Assembly (NCBI GenBank): GCA_937895975.1 | Contig: CALBLG010000141.1 | Location: 1 to 13,010, forward strand | Origin: an uncultured Slackia sp. | Lineage (GTDB): Bacteria; Actinomycetota; Coriobacteriia; Coriobacteriales; Eggerthellaceae | Length of the DNA stretch: 13,010 nucleotides | Reading direction: 5' to 3' | Shown: positions 1-6,156 of the stretch, piece by piece | Layout: each line of letters begins with the position of its first letter | Numbering within the stretch: the first letter of the stretch is position 1 | Translations under genes and position numbers: made by a program | The notes under the pieces: generated by a model | Database searches by the model: none | What the model saw: the letters and a program-made list of their open reading frames with translations, nothing else | Told to the model about the DNA's origin: nothing

Positions 1-1
1 C

Positions 2-1282
2 GATATAAACCCCCCCGCCACTGAAATCGGCACCACGCAAACCGTGTTCTTTACGGCCGCCGCGCTGTTCAGCCTGTTCCTTCCCCGCCTGGCCGACATC
101 GCGGGCCGCAAGAAGGTGCTGTGCGGCATGCTGCTTATCACCGGCATTGGCTGCGTGGTGAGCGCGGCCGCGCAAAACGTCACCATGCTTATGATCGGCC
201 GCATCATGCAGGGCGTCGCCGGCCCGGTTGTGCCCATGTGCCTCATCATGCTGCACACCCAGGTGACCGAAGAGGCGCGCTATACCAAGCTGATGGCCGT
301 TCTGACCTCGGTCAACGGCGGCATCGCAGGCGTCGACGCCATCTTGGGCGGCTGGCTTGCCGGCAACTTCGGCTTCCGTTCGGTGTTCATCTGCATGGCC
401 GTGGTGGCCGCGCTGGCCGTGGTGCTGGTGTGGACGTGCTCTAAAGAAAGCAAAGCCGAAGGCTCGCCGAAGATGGACTGGGCTGGCGTGGTTACGCTGG
501 GCATCGCGTTTTTGTCGGCGTACCTGGCCATCAACGAAATTCAGAAGCTGGCCGAGGCCAACATCATGATGATCGTCGTGCTGGTGATTATCGCCGCCGT
601 GTTCTTCGTCGTGTTCTGGAACGTCGAGAAGAAAAAGGACGTTCCCATGGTTTCGACGCGCTACCTGAAGCAGCGCCGCACCTGGGGCCTGCTGCTTACC
701 ACGCTGCTTACCATGACCGGCGTGTTCGCCATCATGAACGGCGTCGTGCCCGCCATCGCGCAGGACGAGGCGTGCGGCGTTGCCATGGGCGCCGACGTGG
801 TGAGCTTCGCCACGCTGACCCCGTACGCGCTGCTTGGCCTGTGCTTCGGCCCCATCGCAGGCGTTCTGGCCAGCAAGTTCGGCTACCACGCCGTGCTGCG
901 CGCCGGCCTGGTGGTATCCATCCTGGGCGCGCTGTTCGGCATCTTCGTCGCGAACAACACCAGCATCGCTGTGTTGGTTGTGATCTCCGTCGTGCTGGGC
1001 ATTTCTTACGCGGGCACCGCGAACATCATGCTGAACGGCCTGGGCATCGTGCTTTCGCCGAAAGACAACACGGGCTACCTGCCTGGCATGAACGCGGGCG
1101 CGTTCAACCTGGGCGCCGGCCTTTCCTACGCCGTGCTGTATGCCGCTATGGACGCGGTTGCCGCCACGAGCGGGGCTGCCGCCGGCTATGGCGCGGCCAT
1201 GATCGCGGGCGCCGTGCTTCTGGTGCTGGCATTGGCCACGTCGTTCCTCATTCCGAAGGCCGAAGAGGCCGACAACAGCTAG
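2..1282 (+). CDS. MFS transporter, 5'-truncated by the window edge
   Basis: Integral membrane secondary transporter of the major facilitator superfamily; substrate unknown. The frame is open to the first bases of the window (residues DINPPATEIGTTQT precede the first internal GTG at 44), so the true start lies upstream and roughly TM1 is missing. Visible are the family's loop 2-3 motif A (RLADIAGRKKV), an RIMQGV segment, and a motif-C-like stretch with GGWLAGNFGFRSVF typical of the proton-coupled drug/multi-substrate (DHA2-like) branch. About eleven hydrophobic helices follow in two halves, split by a charged loop (NVEKKKDVP). The next gene, 385 bp downstream on the same strand, is a ribokinase, so a pentose, nucleoside or related substrate is possible, but this is only inference from neighbourhood. 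Family assignment is firm; substrate is open. Confidence 0.9.
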   Translation, partial: DINPPATEIGTTQTVFFTAAALFSLFLPRLADIAGRKKVLCGMLLITGIGCVVSAAAQNVTMLMIGRIMQGVAGPVVPMCLIMLHTQVTEEARYTKLMAVLTSVNGGIAGVDAILGGWLAGNFGFRSVFICMAVVAALAVVLVWTCSKESKAEGSPKMDWAGVVTLGIAFLSAYLAINEIQKLAEANIMMIVVLVIIAAVFFVVFWNVEKKKDVPMVSTRYLKQRRTWGLLLTTLLTMTGVFAIMNGVVPAIAQDEACGVAMGADVVSFATLTPYALLGLCFGPIAGVLASKFGYHAVLRAGLVVSILGALFGIFVANNTSIAVLVVISVVLGISYAGTANIMLNGLGIVLSPKDNTGYLPGMNAGAFNLGAGLSYAVLYAAMDAVAATSGAAAGYGAAMIAGAVLLVLALATSFLIPKAEEADNS

Positions 1283-1293
1283 TTTTGCTTCAG

Positions 1294-1321
1294 CCGGCTG
1301 CGCGTACGGTCGCGCAGCCGG
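1294..1321 (+). terminator. Hairpin after the MFS gene, likely terminator
   Basis: An 11-bp perfect GC-rich stem (CCGGCTGCGCG with its complement, 1294-1304 and 1311-1321) encloses a 6-nt loop and starts 12 nt after the transporter stop codon. The tract behind it is only weakly T-rich (TGCTTCTGC), so termination efficiency is uncertain, but position and stem fit an intrinsic terminator. Confidence 0.6.
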
Positions 1322-1340
1322 TGCTTCTGCACGAAGCCGT

Positions 1341-1379
1341 GCTTTTCCTGGCAGGAATCGCCGCGATTCAGTACTTTTG
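1341..1379 (+). repeat. Intergenic repeat unit A, copy 1 (forward)
   Basis: About 39 bp beginning GCTTTTCCTGGCAGG, then AATCGCCGCGATTCAG and ending CTTTTG. The same unit recurs twice in inverted orientation at 1471-1506 and 1519-1555. The segment 1348-1366 (CTGGCAGGAATCGCCGCGA) is a perfect 19-bp complement of 1532-1550 in copy 3. With either inverted copy it can form a long stem. Confidence 0.75.
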
Positions 1380-1470
1380 TCGATAACGGATTCGCCATTC
1401 GAGGGCATTTCGGCCGAGAATCGCCCTTTGCGGCAGCGTTAGGGCGCCGTGCTCCAAGATTCGCGGGTTT

Positions 1471-1506
1471 CAAAAGACTGAATCGTCGCGTTTTCTGCCA
1501 GGAAAG
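1471..1506 (-). repeat. Intergenic repeat unit A, copy 2 (inverted)
   Basis: Read on the minus strand this is GCTTTCCTGGCAG, then AAAACGCGACGATTCAG, ending TCTTTTG. It aligns along its whole length with copy 1, with a few substitutions and two single-base gaps. The match to copy 1 is strongest at the two ends (CCTGGCAG and GATTCAGT..CTTTTG). Confidence 0.7.
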
Positions 1507-1518
1507 CCCCGCTTCTAA

Positions 1519-1555
1519 GCAAAAAGACTTACTCGCGGCGATTCCTGCCAGAAGC
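1519..1555 (-). repeat. Intergenic repeat unit A, copy 3 (inverted)
   Basis: Read on the minus strand it begins GCTTCTGGCAGGAATCGCC, then GCGAGTAAGTCTTTTTGC. It keeps the 19-bp core of copy 1 perfectly but differs in the distal half (GAGTAAGTC in place of GATTCAGTAC). It lies 12 bp from copy 2 in the same orientation, so the two form a short tandem. Confidence 0.7.
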
Positions 1556-1568
1556 AAACCGCAATGGC

Positions 1569-1619
1569 GTTCGTTGGCGAGCGCATCTCCGGTTCACCCC
1601 GATGCGTTCGCCAACGAAC
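1569..1619 (+). repeat. 19-bp-stem hairpin upstream of ribokinase
   Basis: GTTCGTTGGCGAGCGCATC (1569-1587) and GATGCGTTCGCCAACGAAC (1601-1619) are inverted copies, fully paired in plus-strand RNA if one G-U pair is allowed, around a 13-nt loop. It ends 48 nt before the ribokinase start. There is no T-run, so it is a poor terminator; an mRNA leader structure, an operator or a processing site are alternatives. No classical promoter was convincing here. Confidence 0.6.
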
Positions 1620-1667
1620 ACAACCTACCCAGTCATCATCCTATTCCACGTAATGCGGAGGACCATC

Positions 1668-2567
1668 ATGAGCAAAGTCATCGTGTTCGGCAGCCTGAAC
1701 ATGGACCTGTCGATCGAAAGCGACCACATGCCCAACTTGGGCGAGACCATCATCGGCCGCGGATTCATCACGAACCCGGGCGGCAAGGGCGCCAACCAGG
1801 CCGTGGCCGCCGCGAAGATGGGCGCCGAGGTATGCATGCTGGGCGCGGTGGGTGCCGATGCGTTCGGCGACCAGATGATCGCGGGGCTGGCCGAGCATGG
1901 CGTGAGCTGCGAATATATCGCGCGCAGCGAGAGCTGCCCCACGGGCGTGGCCATCATCACCCGCGTGAACGGCGACAACTTCATCACCATCGACGCGGGC
2001 GCGAACGTCAGCACGCGCATCGCCACGGTGCGCCACGCGCTTGACCAGGTGGCCGAGCCGGGCGACGTCTTCCTGGTGCAGCTGGAATGCGACTACGAAA
2101 CCACGTGGGCGGCGCTGCAGGAGGCCTGCAAGCGAGGGCTGTACGTCGCCATCAACCCCGCGCCGGCGCACGAGATTCCCGAAGAAGTGCTGCCGTGCCT
2201 GGATTTGGTGGTGGTGAACGAAGGCGAATGCGAGATGATGACGGGCATCTACCCCGCCGACGCCGAAGACGCCAGACGCGCGGCCAACGTGTTGAAGGCC
2301 AAGGGTGTGGGCTGCGTGGCCATTACGCTGGGCGCGCGCGGATCAATGGTGTTCTGCGGCGAAGAGACGATTGAGTCGGTGCCGCCGAAGACGCGCGCAA
2401 TCGACACCACCTGCGCGGGCGACACCTACATCGGCGCAATGGTGGCCGGCCATGCACGCGGCCTGTCACTGACCGATTCGGTGGCGCTGGCCACAAAGGC
2501 GAGCGCGATGGCCACCACGAAGGTTGGCGCGCAGCAGTCCATCCCCACGCTTGCCGAGGTTGAGTAG
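1668..2567 (+). CDS. rbsK: Ribokinase, PfkB family
   Basis: Cytoplasmic sugar kinase that uses ATP to phosphorylate D-ribose (or a closely related sugar/nucleoside) at the 5 position, feeding the pentose phosphate pool. The chosen ATG gives 299 residues, the usual ribokinase length, and has a good ribosome binding site (GGAGGA at 1657-1662, 5 nt away); an in-frame ATG at 1602 lies inside the upstream hairpin and is less likely. The N-terminus (VIVFGSLNMDLS) and GGKGANQA at residues 38-45 form PfkB signature 1 and the sugar-binding loop. DTTCAGDTYIGAMVAG from residue 246 is signature 2, with Asp252 as catalytic base and the glycines as anion hole. The protein is complete. Preceded by a transporter on the same strand, which suggests sugar or nucleoside uptake and salvage, but the 385-bp repeat-rich gap argues for separate control. 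The exact substrate within the PfkB family is less certain. Confidence 0.9.
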   Translation: MSKVIVFGSLNMDLSIESDHMPNLGETIIGRGFITNPGGKGANQAVAAAKMGAEVCMLGAVGADAFGDQMIAGLAEHGVSCEYIARSESCPTGVAIITRVNGDNFITIDAGANVSTRIATVRHALDQVAEPGDVFLVQLECDYETTWAALQEACKRGLYVAINPAPAHEIPEEVLPCLDLVVVNEGECEMMTGIYPADAEDARRAANVLKAKGVGCVAITLGARGSMVFCGEETIESVPPKTRAIDTTCAGDTYIGAMVAGHARGLSLTDSVALATKASAMATTKVGAQQSIPTLAEVE

Positions 2568-2610
2568 CAAATCGACACGCGAACCTGCTGCCGGATCGTT
2601 TGACCTGCTC

Positions 2611-2674
2611 GAAGGCCCCTATCCTATTTCCCTCACAACGTTCCAGGCGTTCAGGAAATAGGATAGGGGCCTTC
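2611..2674 (+). terminator. Rho-independent terminator after rbsK
   Basis: A perfect 21-bp stem: GAAGGCCCCTATCCTATTTC plus one C at 2611-2631 and its exact complement at 2654-2674, with a 22-nt loop. It is followed by TTGGTTTGCCTT. It lies 43 nt after the ribokinase stop, between convergent genes, and could also act on transcripts arriving from the minus-strand gene at 2768-4153. Confidence 0.75.
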
Positions 2675-2706
2675 TTGGTTTGCCTTGCTTCAAAGGACAA
2701 CGTCCC

Positions 2707-2739
2707 GACGCGTTAAATGCTCTGAGCGTTTAACACGTC
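2707..2739. repeat. 33-bp imperfect palindrome B, copy 1
   Basis: Two 16-nt arms (GACGCGTTAAATGCTC and GAGCGTTTAACACGTC) around a single central T; 14 of 16 positions are complementary and one more is G-U. A second copy with the same 16+1+16 layout and the same centre (CTCTGA) sits at 7233-7265. Both lie in gaps between convergent genes, just behind an intrinsic terminator of the plus-strand gene and just beyond the stop codon of a minus-strand gene. Confidence 0.65.
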
Positions 2740-2767
2740 AAAAGGGCAGAGCCCAGCGATATCAAAA

Positions 2768-4153
2768 CTAGACGCCTCGCGCAATACGCGGCGTAAGCAG
2801 TTTGGCGGCATTGCAAACGGTTTCAATATTTCGCTCTAGCCCCTTATGGACAAAGTCAATCCTTCCTGGTTTTGATGCGTGCTTGCTCGCTCGCAATATC
2901 TCGCAAGTCTCATCGGCGAAACCATCCAATGCCGTCGGGTCAAACCAATCAAGATTGTCGACGCAGGCTAGCGCGCCAACAATATCGTGCGAAAAAGGTC
3001 GCGGCAGGAAGGCATAATCGCCGGCCGCAACCTCCCTATCGGTTTTGTTGAACCAGAGGCAATTACCAGAATCGAAAATTGGTGCGGCACGCAACTCGAG
3101 AGTATCGATATCGCGAACGAAGCCGAAATTGCGCCAGTGTCTATCGAAGTTCGCCAGAATCAAGTCGCAGACAATCATCTTGGACATGGCCGTGCGCAGC
3201 TCAAGTTCATCTACGCCAAGCGTAGACGCCGTGCGACAGAAACGATCGTACACGTTCGACGCACGAATACGACCGCCCAGGTCTTTCACATACGCAGCCG
3301 GAACATACTCCTCGCGACCATTGAGGAAATTCCCACAGCAGCAGGCAGGGCCATCTACGGTCGAAACTATGTCGTACGCAACATAATCGGTCTCATCGAG
3401 CAAACGTCGATGAAGTGCCGTCGCAACCGCCTCGTTATATGGACGCTGATCGTCGACGCCGCCTCCTTTCAACAGCAAACGAGCGCCCGACCCGTCAATA
3501 ACCCATTTTTTAGGAAGCTCGCCCTCTGACGTATTGTCGGGCGAGCTGAGGCCCACCCCCGAAAGCCAACTGTCCCAACCGATCATGGCCGACTCTGCAA
3601 AATCGTTCTCGAAATAATTTAAATCGTGCCACAAAAGACCCCCACTATCGGCGGGACACAACCAGTAGCAATCGGAAAGCGAAAGGCCCAAATTCTTCAC
3701 GGCAAGGTTGCTCGAAACGTCAATGCCCAGCCCCACAAGCTTCGATTCAAAGCCTGGCCGCGAATTCGGAATGGACCGATGTCGCCACCACTCATTGAGC
3801 TCGCGCTTCTTAGGCTTGCCGCCCGACGTAAGCACTCCAAGGGGAGCGCGCTGCGCATCAATCACACGCTCAACGGAAAGAGGGTCATCCAAAGCGGTAT
3901 CGTATATAACCCGAGCAACCTCGTAGTCGGCGTTCATCAACGCATACCGCGCAGCAGTGGCATACGAAGCGCCAGAAGGGCGCCCGGGCTTCTTTTCGCC
4001 TGCCCGATACTCCTCAACCGATTGGCGCGAAATACGAACCTTGCCGTTAACGGTAATGACATCGAGCTGCTTGGCTCCTACAAGCTGCGAGATTCTGCCA
4101 ACGCTTACCCCGAGCAGGGCTGCCGCTTTCTTTTCACTGAGCTCGTATTTCAT
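2768..4153 (-). CDS. HipA-like kinase with N-terminal helix-turn-helix
   Basis: A 461-residue protein joining two modules. Residues 1-50 (KKAAALLGVSVGRISQL, then VNGKVRISRQSVEEY) look like an excisionase/MerR-type DNA-binding winged helix. The rest resembles HipA-fold Ser/Thr kinases. LNEWWRHRSIPNSRPG (about 118-133) and LGLSLSDCYWLCP (about 154-166) are features I associate with the HipA-like branch common in Firmicutes and Actinobacteria. LLLKGG (225-230) offers the ATP-binding lysine and NEAVATALHRRL (239-250) the helix glutamate. ANFDRHWRNFG (333-343) is the catalytic loop and PIFDSG (357-362) the metal-binding loop. HipA proteins phosphorylate a cellular target such as a tRNA synthetase and are usually paired with a HipB repressor; no hipB is seen here, so the fused domain may provide DNA binding in cis. 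G+C is well below that of the flanking genes, suggesting transfer. The start follows a weak GAAAGAAA ribosome site. The target is unknown. Confidence 0.75.
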   Translation of the reverse strand: MKYELSEKKAAALLGVSVGRISQLVGAKQLDVITVNGKVRISRQSVEEYRAGEKKPGRPSGASYATAARYALMNADYEVARVIYDTALDDPLSVERVIDAQRAPLGVLTSGGKPKKRELNEWWRHRSIPNSRPGFESKLVGLGIDVSSNLAVKNLGLSLSDCYWLCPADSGGLLWHDLNYFENDFAESAMIGWDSWLSGVGLSSPDNTSEGELPKKWVIDGSGARLLLKGGGVDDQRPYNEAVATALHRRLLDETDYVAYDIVSTVDGPACCCGNFLNGREEYVPAAYVKDLGGRIRASNVYDRFCRTASTLGVDELELRTAMSKMIVCDLILANFDRHWRNFGFVRDIDTLELRAAPIFDSGNCLWFNKTDREVAAGDYAFLPRPFSHDIVGALACVDNLDWFDPTALDGFADETCEILRASKHASKPGRIDFVHKGLERNIETVCNAAKLLTPRIARGV

Positions 4154-4154
4154 A

Positions 4155-4205
4155 TTTAGAATTTCTTTCGAATTAATCTATGTTTAAAACAACTTTAATT
4201 CTAAA
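4155..4205. promoter_or_regulatory. Inverted repeat overlapping the HipA-like gene promoter
   Basis: TTTAGAATT (4155-4163) and AATTCTAAA (4197-4205) are a perfect 9-bp inverted pair, 33 bp apart, in a very AT-rich leader. One arm covers the -10 box, the other ends 1 nt upstream of the start codon. Such placement fits an operator for autoregulation by the gene's own helix-turn-helix domain; that link is inference. Confidence 0.45.
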
Positions 4206-4226
4206 CAGAATACTGGTGCTGTTCAA
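4198..4226 (-). promoter_or_regulatory. Sigma-70-type promoter of the HipA-like gene
   Basis: On the minus strand TTGAAC (4221-4226) is followed after exactly 17 bp by TAGAAT (4198-4203). This places the transcription start near 4191 and leaves a leader of about 38 nt. The promoter lies in the 81-bp gap after the small upstream gene, so the kinase gene can be transcribed separately. Confidence 0.6.
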
Positions 4227-4234
4227 GCAACAAT

Positions 4235-4573
4235 TCACCTCTCAGCAGCTATCTTGAGCTCGTCTACAGCTCGAAGAATTAGCGCCTCAACGTAGCCATT
4301 CGGGTCGACGCCCAGGCGTTCGGCTGCCTCAAGCAGTTCATCGACCGACGCGTCCTCGATATCGGCTGCATCCAGAAGCGCTGCTGGAAAACCGCGAGCA
4401 TTTGCGCGACAACGTTTACATTGCACATATCCTCCATCAAAGCCAAGACTACGCAGATCGTATAGGGCCTCATATCTGGAATTGCTTACTCTCGAATAGT
4501 TAAAGGCAAGACGCTTATATTCAAATCGCGGCGATGCGGCCTGATGCAACACAGGGCCTGAGCGCTGCTTCAT
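4235..4573 (-). CDS. Hypothetical protein, 112 residues
   Basis: Not recognised. The frame is open for 112 codons, lies in the same lower-G+C segment and strand as the HipA-like gene, and ends 81 bp before it. The N-terminal third is basic and aromatic. CKRC near residues 52-55 is a single CxxC that could bind metal only with partners. The C-terminal part (SVDELLEAAERLGVDPNGYV onward) is acidic and predicted helical. An AGGGGAA sequence sits about 10 nt upstream of the ATG, a little farther than ideal. Being next to a toxin-like kinase, it could be an accessory or antitoxin-type partner, but nothing in the sequence proves this, and a degraded or spurious reading frame is possible. Confidence 0.45.
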   Translation of the reverse strand: MKQRSGPVLHQAASPRFEYKRLAFNYSRVSNSRYEALYDLRSLGFDGGYVQCKRCRANARGFPAALLDAADIEDASVDELLEAAERLGVDPNGYVEALILRAVDELKIAAER

Positions 4574-4599
4574 TCTTTCAAAATTCCCCTATTTCCTAC

Positions 4600-4627
4600 T
4601 TGAATGCTTGGTTGTTAGGTCTATAAT
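4600..4627 (+). promoter_or_regulatory. Promoter of the LanC-like/cysteine synthase operon
   Basis: TTGAAT (4600-4605), 16-bp spacer, then a perfect TATAAT (4622-4627). The inferred start near 4634 gives a leader of about 53 nt that ends with GAAAGGGAG as ribosome binding site before the ATG at 4687. It lies in the 113-bp divergent gap shared with the small minus-strand gene. Confidence 0.65.
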
Positions 4628-4686
4628 TCCTTCTCGTAATACCTATTATCCCTGTATGTTTATAAGGTTTATGAAAGGGAGCAACC

Positions 4687-6147
4687 ATGTGCGAGTCTTG
4701 CAACCACACGCATTTGTTCACGCCGAGCGATCCGCAGGCTCGACGCATGCCCAGTGTCTTTCGCGCAACGCAGACGACCGACTACCTTGCCGCCGCGAAG
4801 GAGACCGCCACGTGGATTCGCGCACACGAGCGCCCCACCGCCAACGGCAAGCTGTGGGATGTGTTCCCCGAAGGCCAAAACGGCTTCGGCCCCGACGTGA
4901 TGATTTTCGGCCATCGCTGTCTGTATTCGGGCGCCGCCGGCATTGGCACGTTCTTCCTGCGCATGTACGAAGCGACTGGCGACGAAAGCTACCTGGCCGA
5001 TGCGCGCGCCGCGGCCGACGAGCTTATCGCCACCGCTACCGGCCCCGAATGGTACGACGCCACGCTGAACAGCGACGTGGGCGGCGTAATCCCCGTGCCC
5101 GGTTGGGCCATCGGCTATTCGAACGGCCCTGTGGGTGAGGGCCTGCTGGCACTCGACCTGTTTGCCGTTACCAACGAGGTCAAATATCGCGACTACGCCG
5201 CGAAGGTCGCCGACGATCTTATTGCCGCAGCCAAGCGCGACGAGCGCGGCTTGCACTGGAGCCACGAGGAAGACATCGTGGCCGATGGCGGCTTCGTGTT
5301 CTATTTCGTTTTGACGTACCAAGCGACCGGCGATGCGCGCTATCTCGACGCGGCGTGCGCCGCAGCCGACTACATCGCCGATGACGCGCAGCCCTCGCCG
5401 CACGGCGGCATGTTCTGGAAGCTGCTCGATTTGCAGCTCATCGGCTTCCCCAAAGACACCACGTTCCCCAATTTCAGTCACGGCACCGCAGGCACAGCCT
5501 GGATGTTCGCCCTGCTCTACGAAGTGGCGCCCAAACCGCGCTACCTGGAGCTTGCCAAGGCAGGCGTCGAATATCTGAAAGCCATCGCGGTGGGCGACGA
5601 AACGGGCATGCTGGTGCCCTACCAAGACCACCCCGTTACCGGCCCTACCACCGACAAGTTCTATCTAAGCTCGTGCCATGGCCCCGTGGGCACGGTGCTG
5701 CCGTTCCGCAAGCTTTACGAGCTTACCGGCGACGAAAGCTACCGCGATTGGTGCATATGGCTGTCGCGCGGCATTATTCGCGCCGGGGCCCCGGAGCATT
5801 ATTCCTGGGGATATTGGAATGCGAACTGCCAGTGCTGCGGCACGCCGGGAATTTTGGAGCATTTCGTCGACATGTACGAGTTCACCGGCGAAGGCGAGTT
5901 CTTGGAATACGCGCGCCGCACGGCCGACGTGCTGATCGGCGATTCCACCGTGGCCGACGACAAGCCCGGCCAGCGCACATGGTTCGGCGCGTGGACGCGC
6001 ACCATTCCCAATCGCGTCGTGAGCTATTTGGGCCTGTACAGCGGCGCCGCCGGCTGCGCGTCGTCACTGCTGCGCCTGTACGCGAACCGCGCCGGCAAGC
6101 GCCTGACGCCCCTGTTCGAGTATTCATTCTTCAAAAACGAGCGATAG
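4687..6147 (+). CDS. LanC-like alpha/alpha-toroid protein with CCG zinc motif
   Basis: A 486-residue cytoplasmic protein of the lanthionine synthetase C-like family, whose members add thiols to dehydroamino acids. Seven helical-pair repeats are visible, each opened by a glycine-rich turn: YSGAAG (80-85), SNGPVG (145-150), DGG (200-202), SHGTAG (264-269), CHGPVG (330-335), CCGTPG (383-388) and YSGAAG (451-456), followed by xxLYEATGDESYL-type helices. In NisC the conserved series is His212, zinc ligand Cys284, then Cys330-His331. Aligning by repeat order gives His265, Cys330 and Cys383-Cys384, so the zinc site would be Cys-Cys-Cys, as in CCG-type LanM enzymes such as ProcM, rather than Cys-Cys-His. 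The N-terminus has an extra CxxCxHxH cluster (residues 2-9). No precursor peptide or LanB dehydratase is nearby. It is the first gene of an operon with a cysteine-synthase homologue 9 bp downstream. A glycan-active alpha/alpha barrel enzyme is the main alternative. Substrate unknown. Confidence 0.75.
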   Translation: MCESCNHTHLFTPSDPQARRMPSVFRATQTTDYLAAAKETATWIRAHERPTANGKLWDVFPEGQNGFGPDVMIFGHRCLYSGAAGIGTFFLRMYEATGDESYLADARAAADELIATATGPEWYDATLNSDVGGVIPVPGWAIGYSNGPVGEGLLALDLFAVTNEVKYRDYAAKVADDLIAAAKRDERGLHWSHEEDIVADGGFVFYFVLTYQATGDARYLDAACAAADYIADDAQPSPHGGMFWKLLDLQLIGFPKDTTFPNFSHGTAGTAWMFALLYEVAPKPRYLELAKAGVEYLKAIAVGDETGMLVPYQDHPVTGPTTDKFYLSSCHGPVGTVLPFRKLYELTGDESYRDWCIWLSRGIIRAGAPEHYSWGYWNANCQCCGTPGILEHFVDMYEFTGEGEFLEYARRTADVLIGDSTVADDKPGQRTWFGAWTRTIPNRVVSYLGLYSGAAGCASSLLRLYANRAGKRLTPLFEYSFFKNER

Positions 6148-6156
6148 GAGCCCATC

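Noticed and set aside
1279..1557. A 92-codon minus-strand frame with a plausible-looking N-terminus
   Set aside because: It runs through all three repeat-A copies, so its sequence is repeat-derived. It has no ribosome site and no recognisable domain.
4628..4650. Resemblance of the LanC-like leader to an I-SceI homing-endonuclease site
   Set aside because: Only part of the 18-bp site matches, and no homing endonuclease or intron is present.
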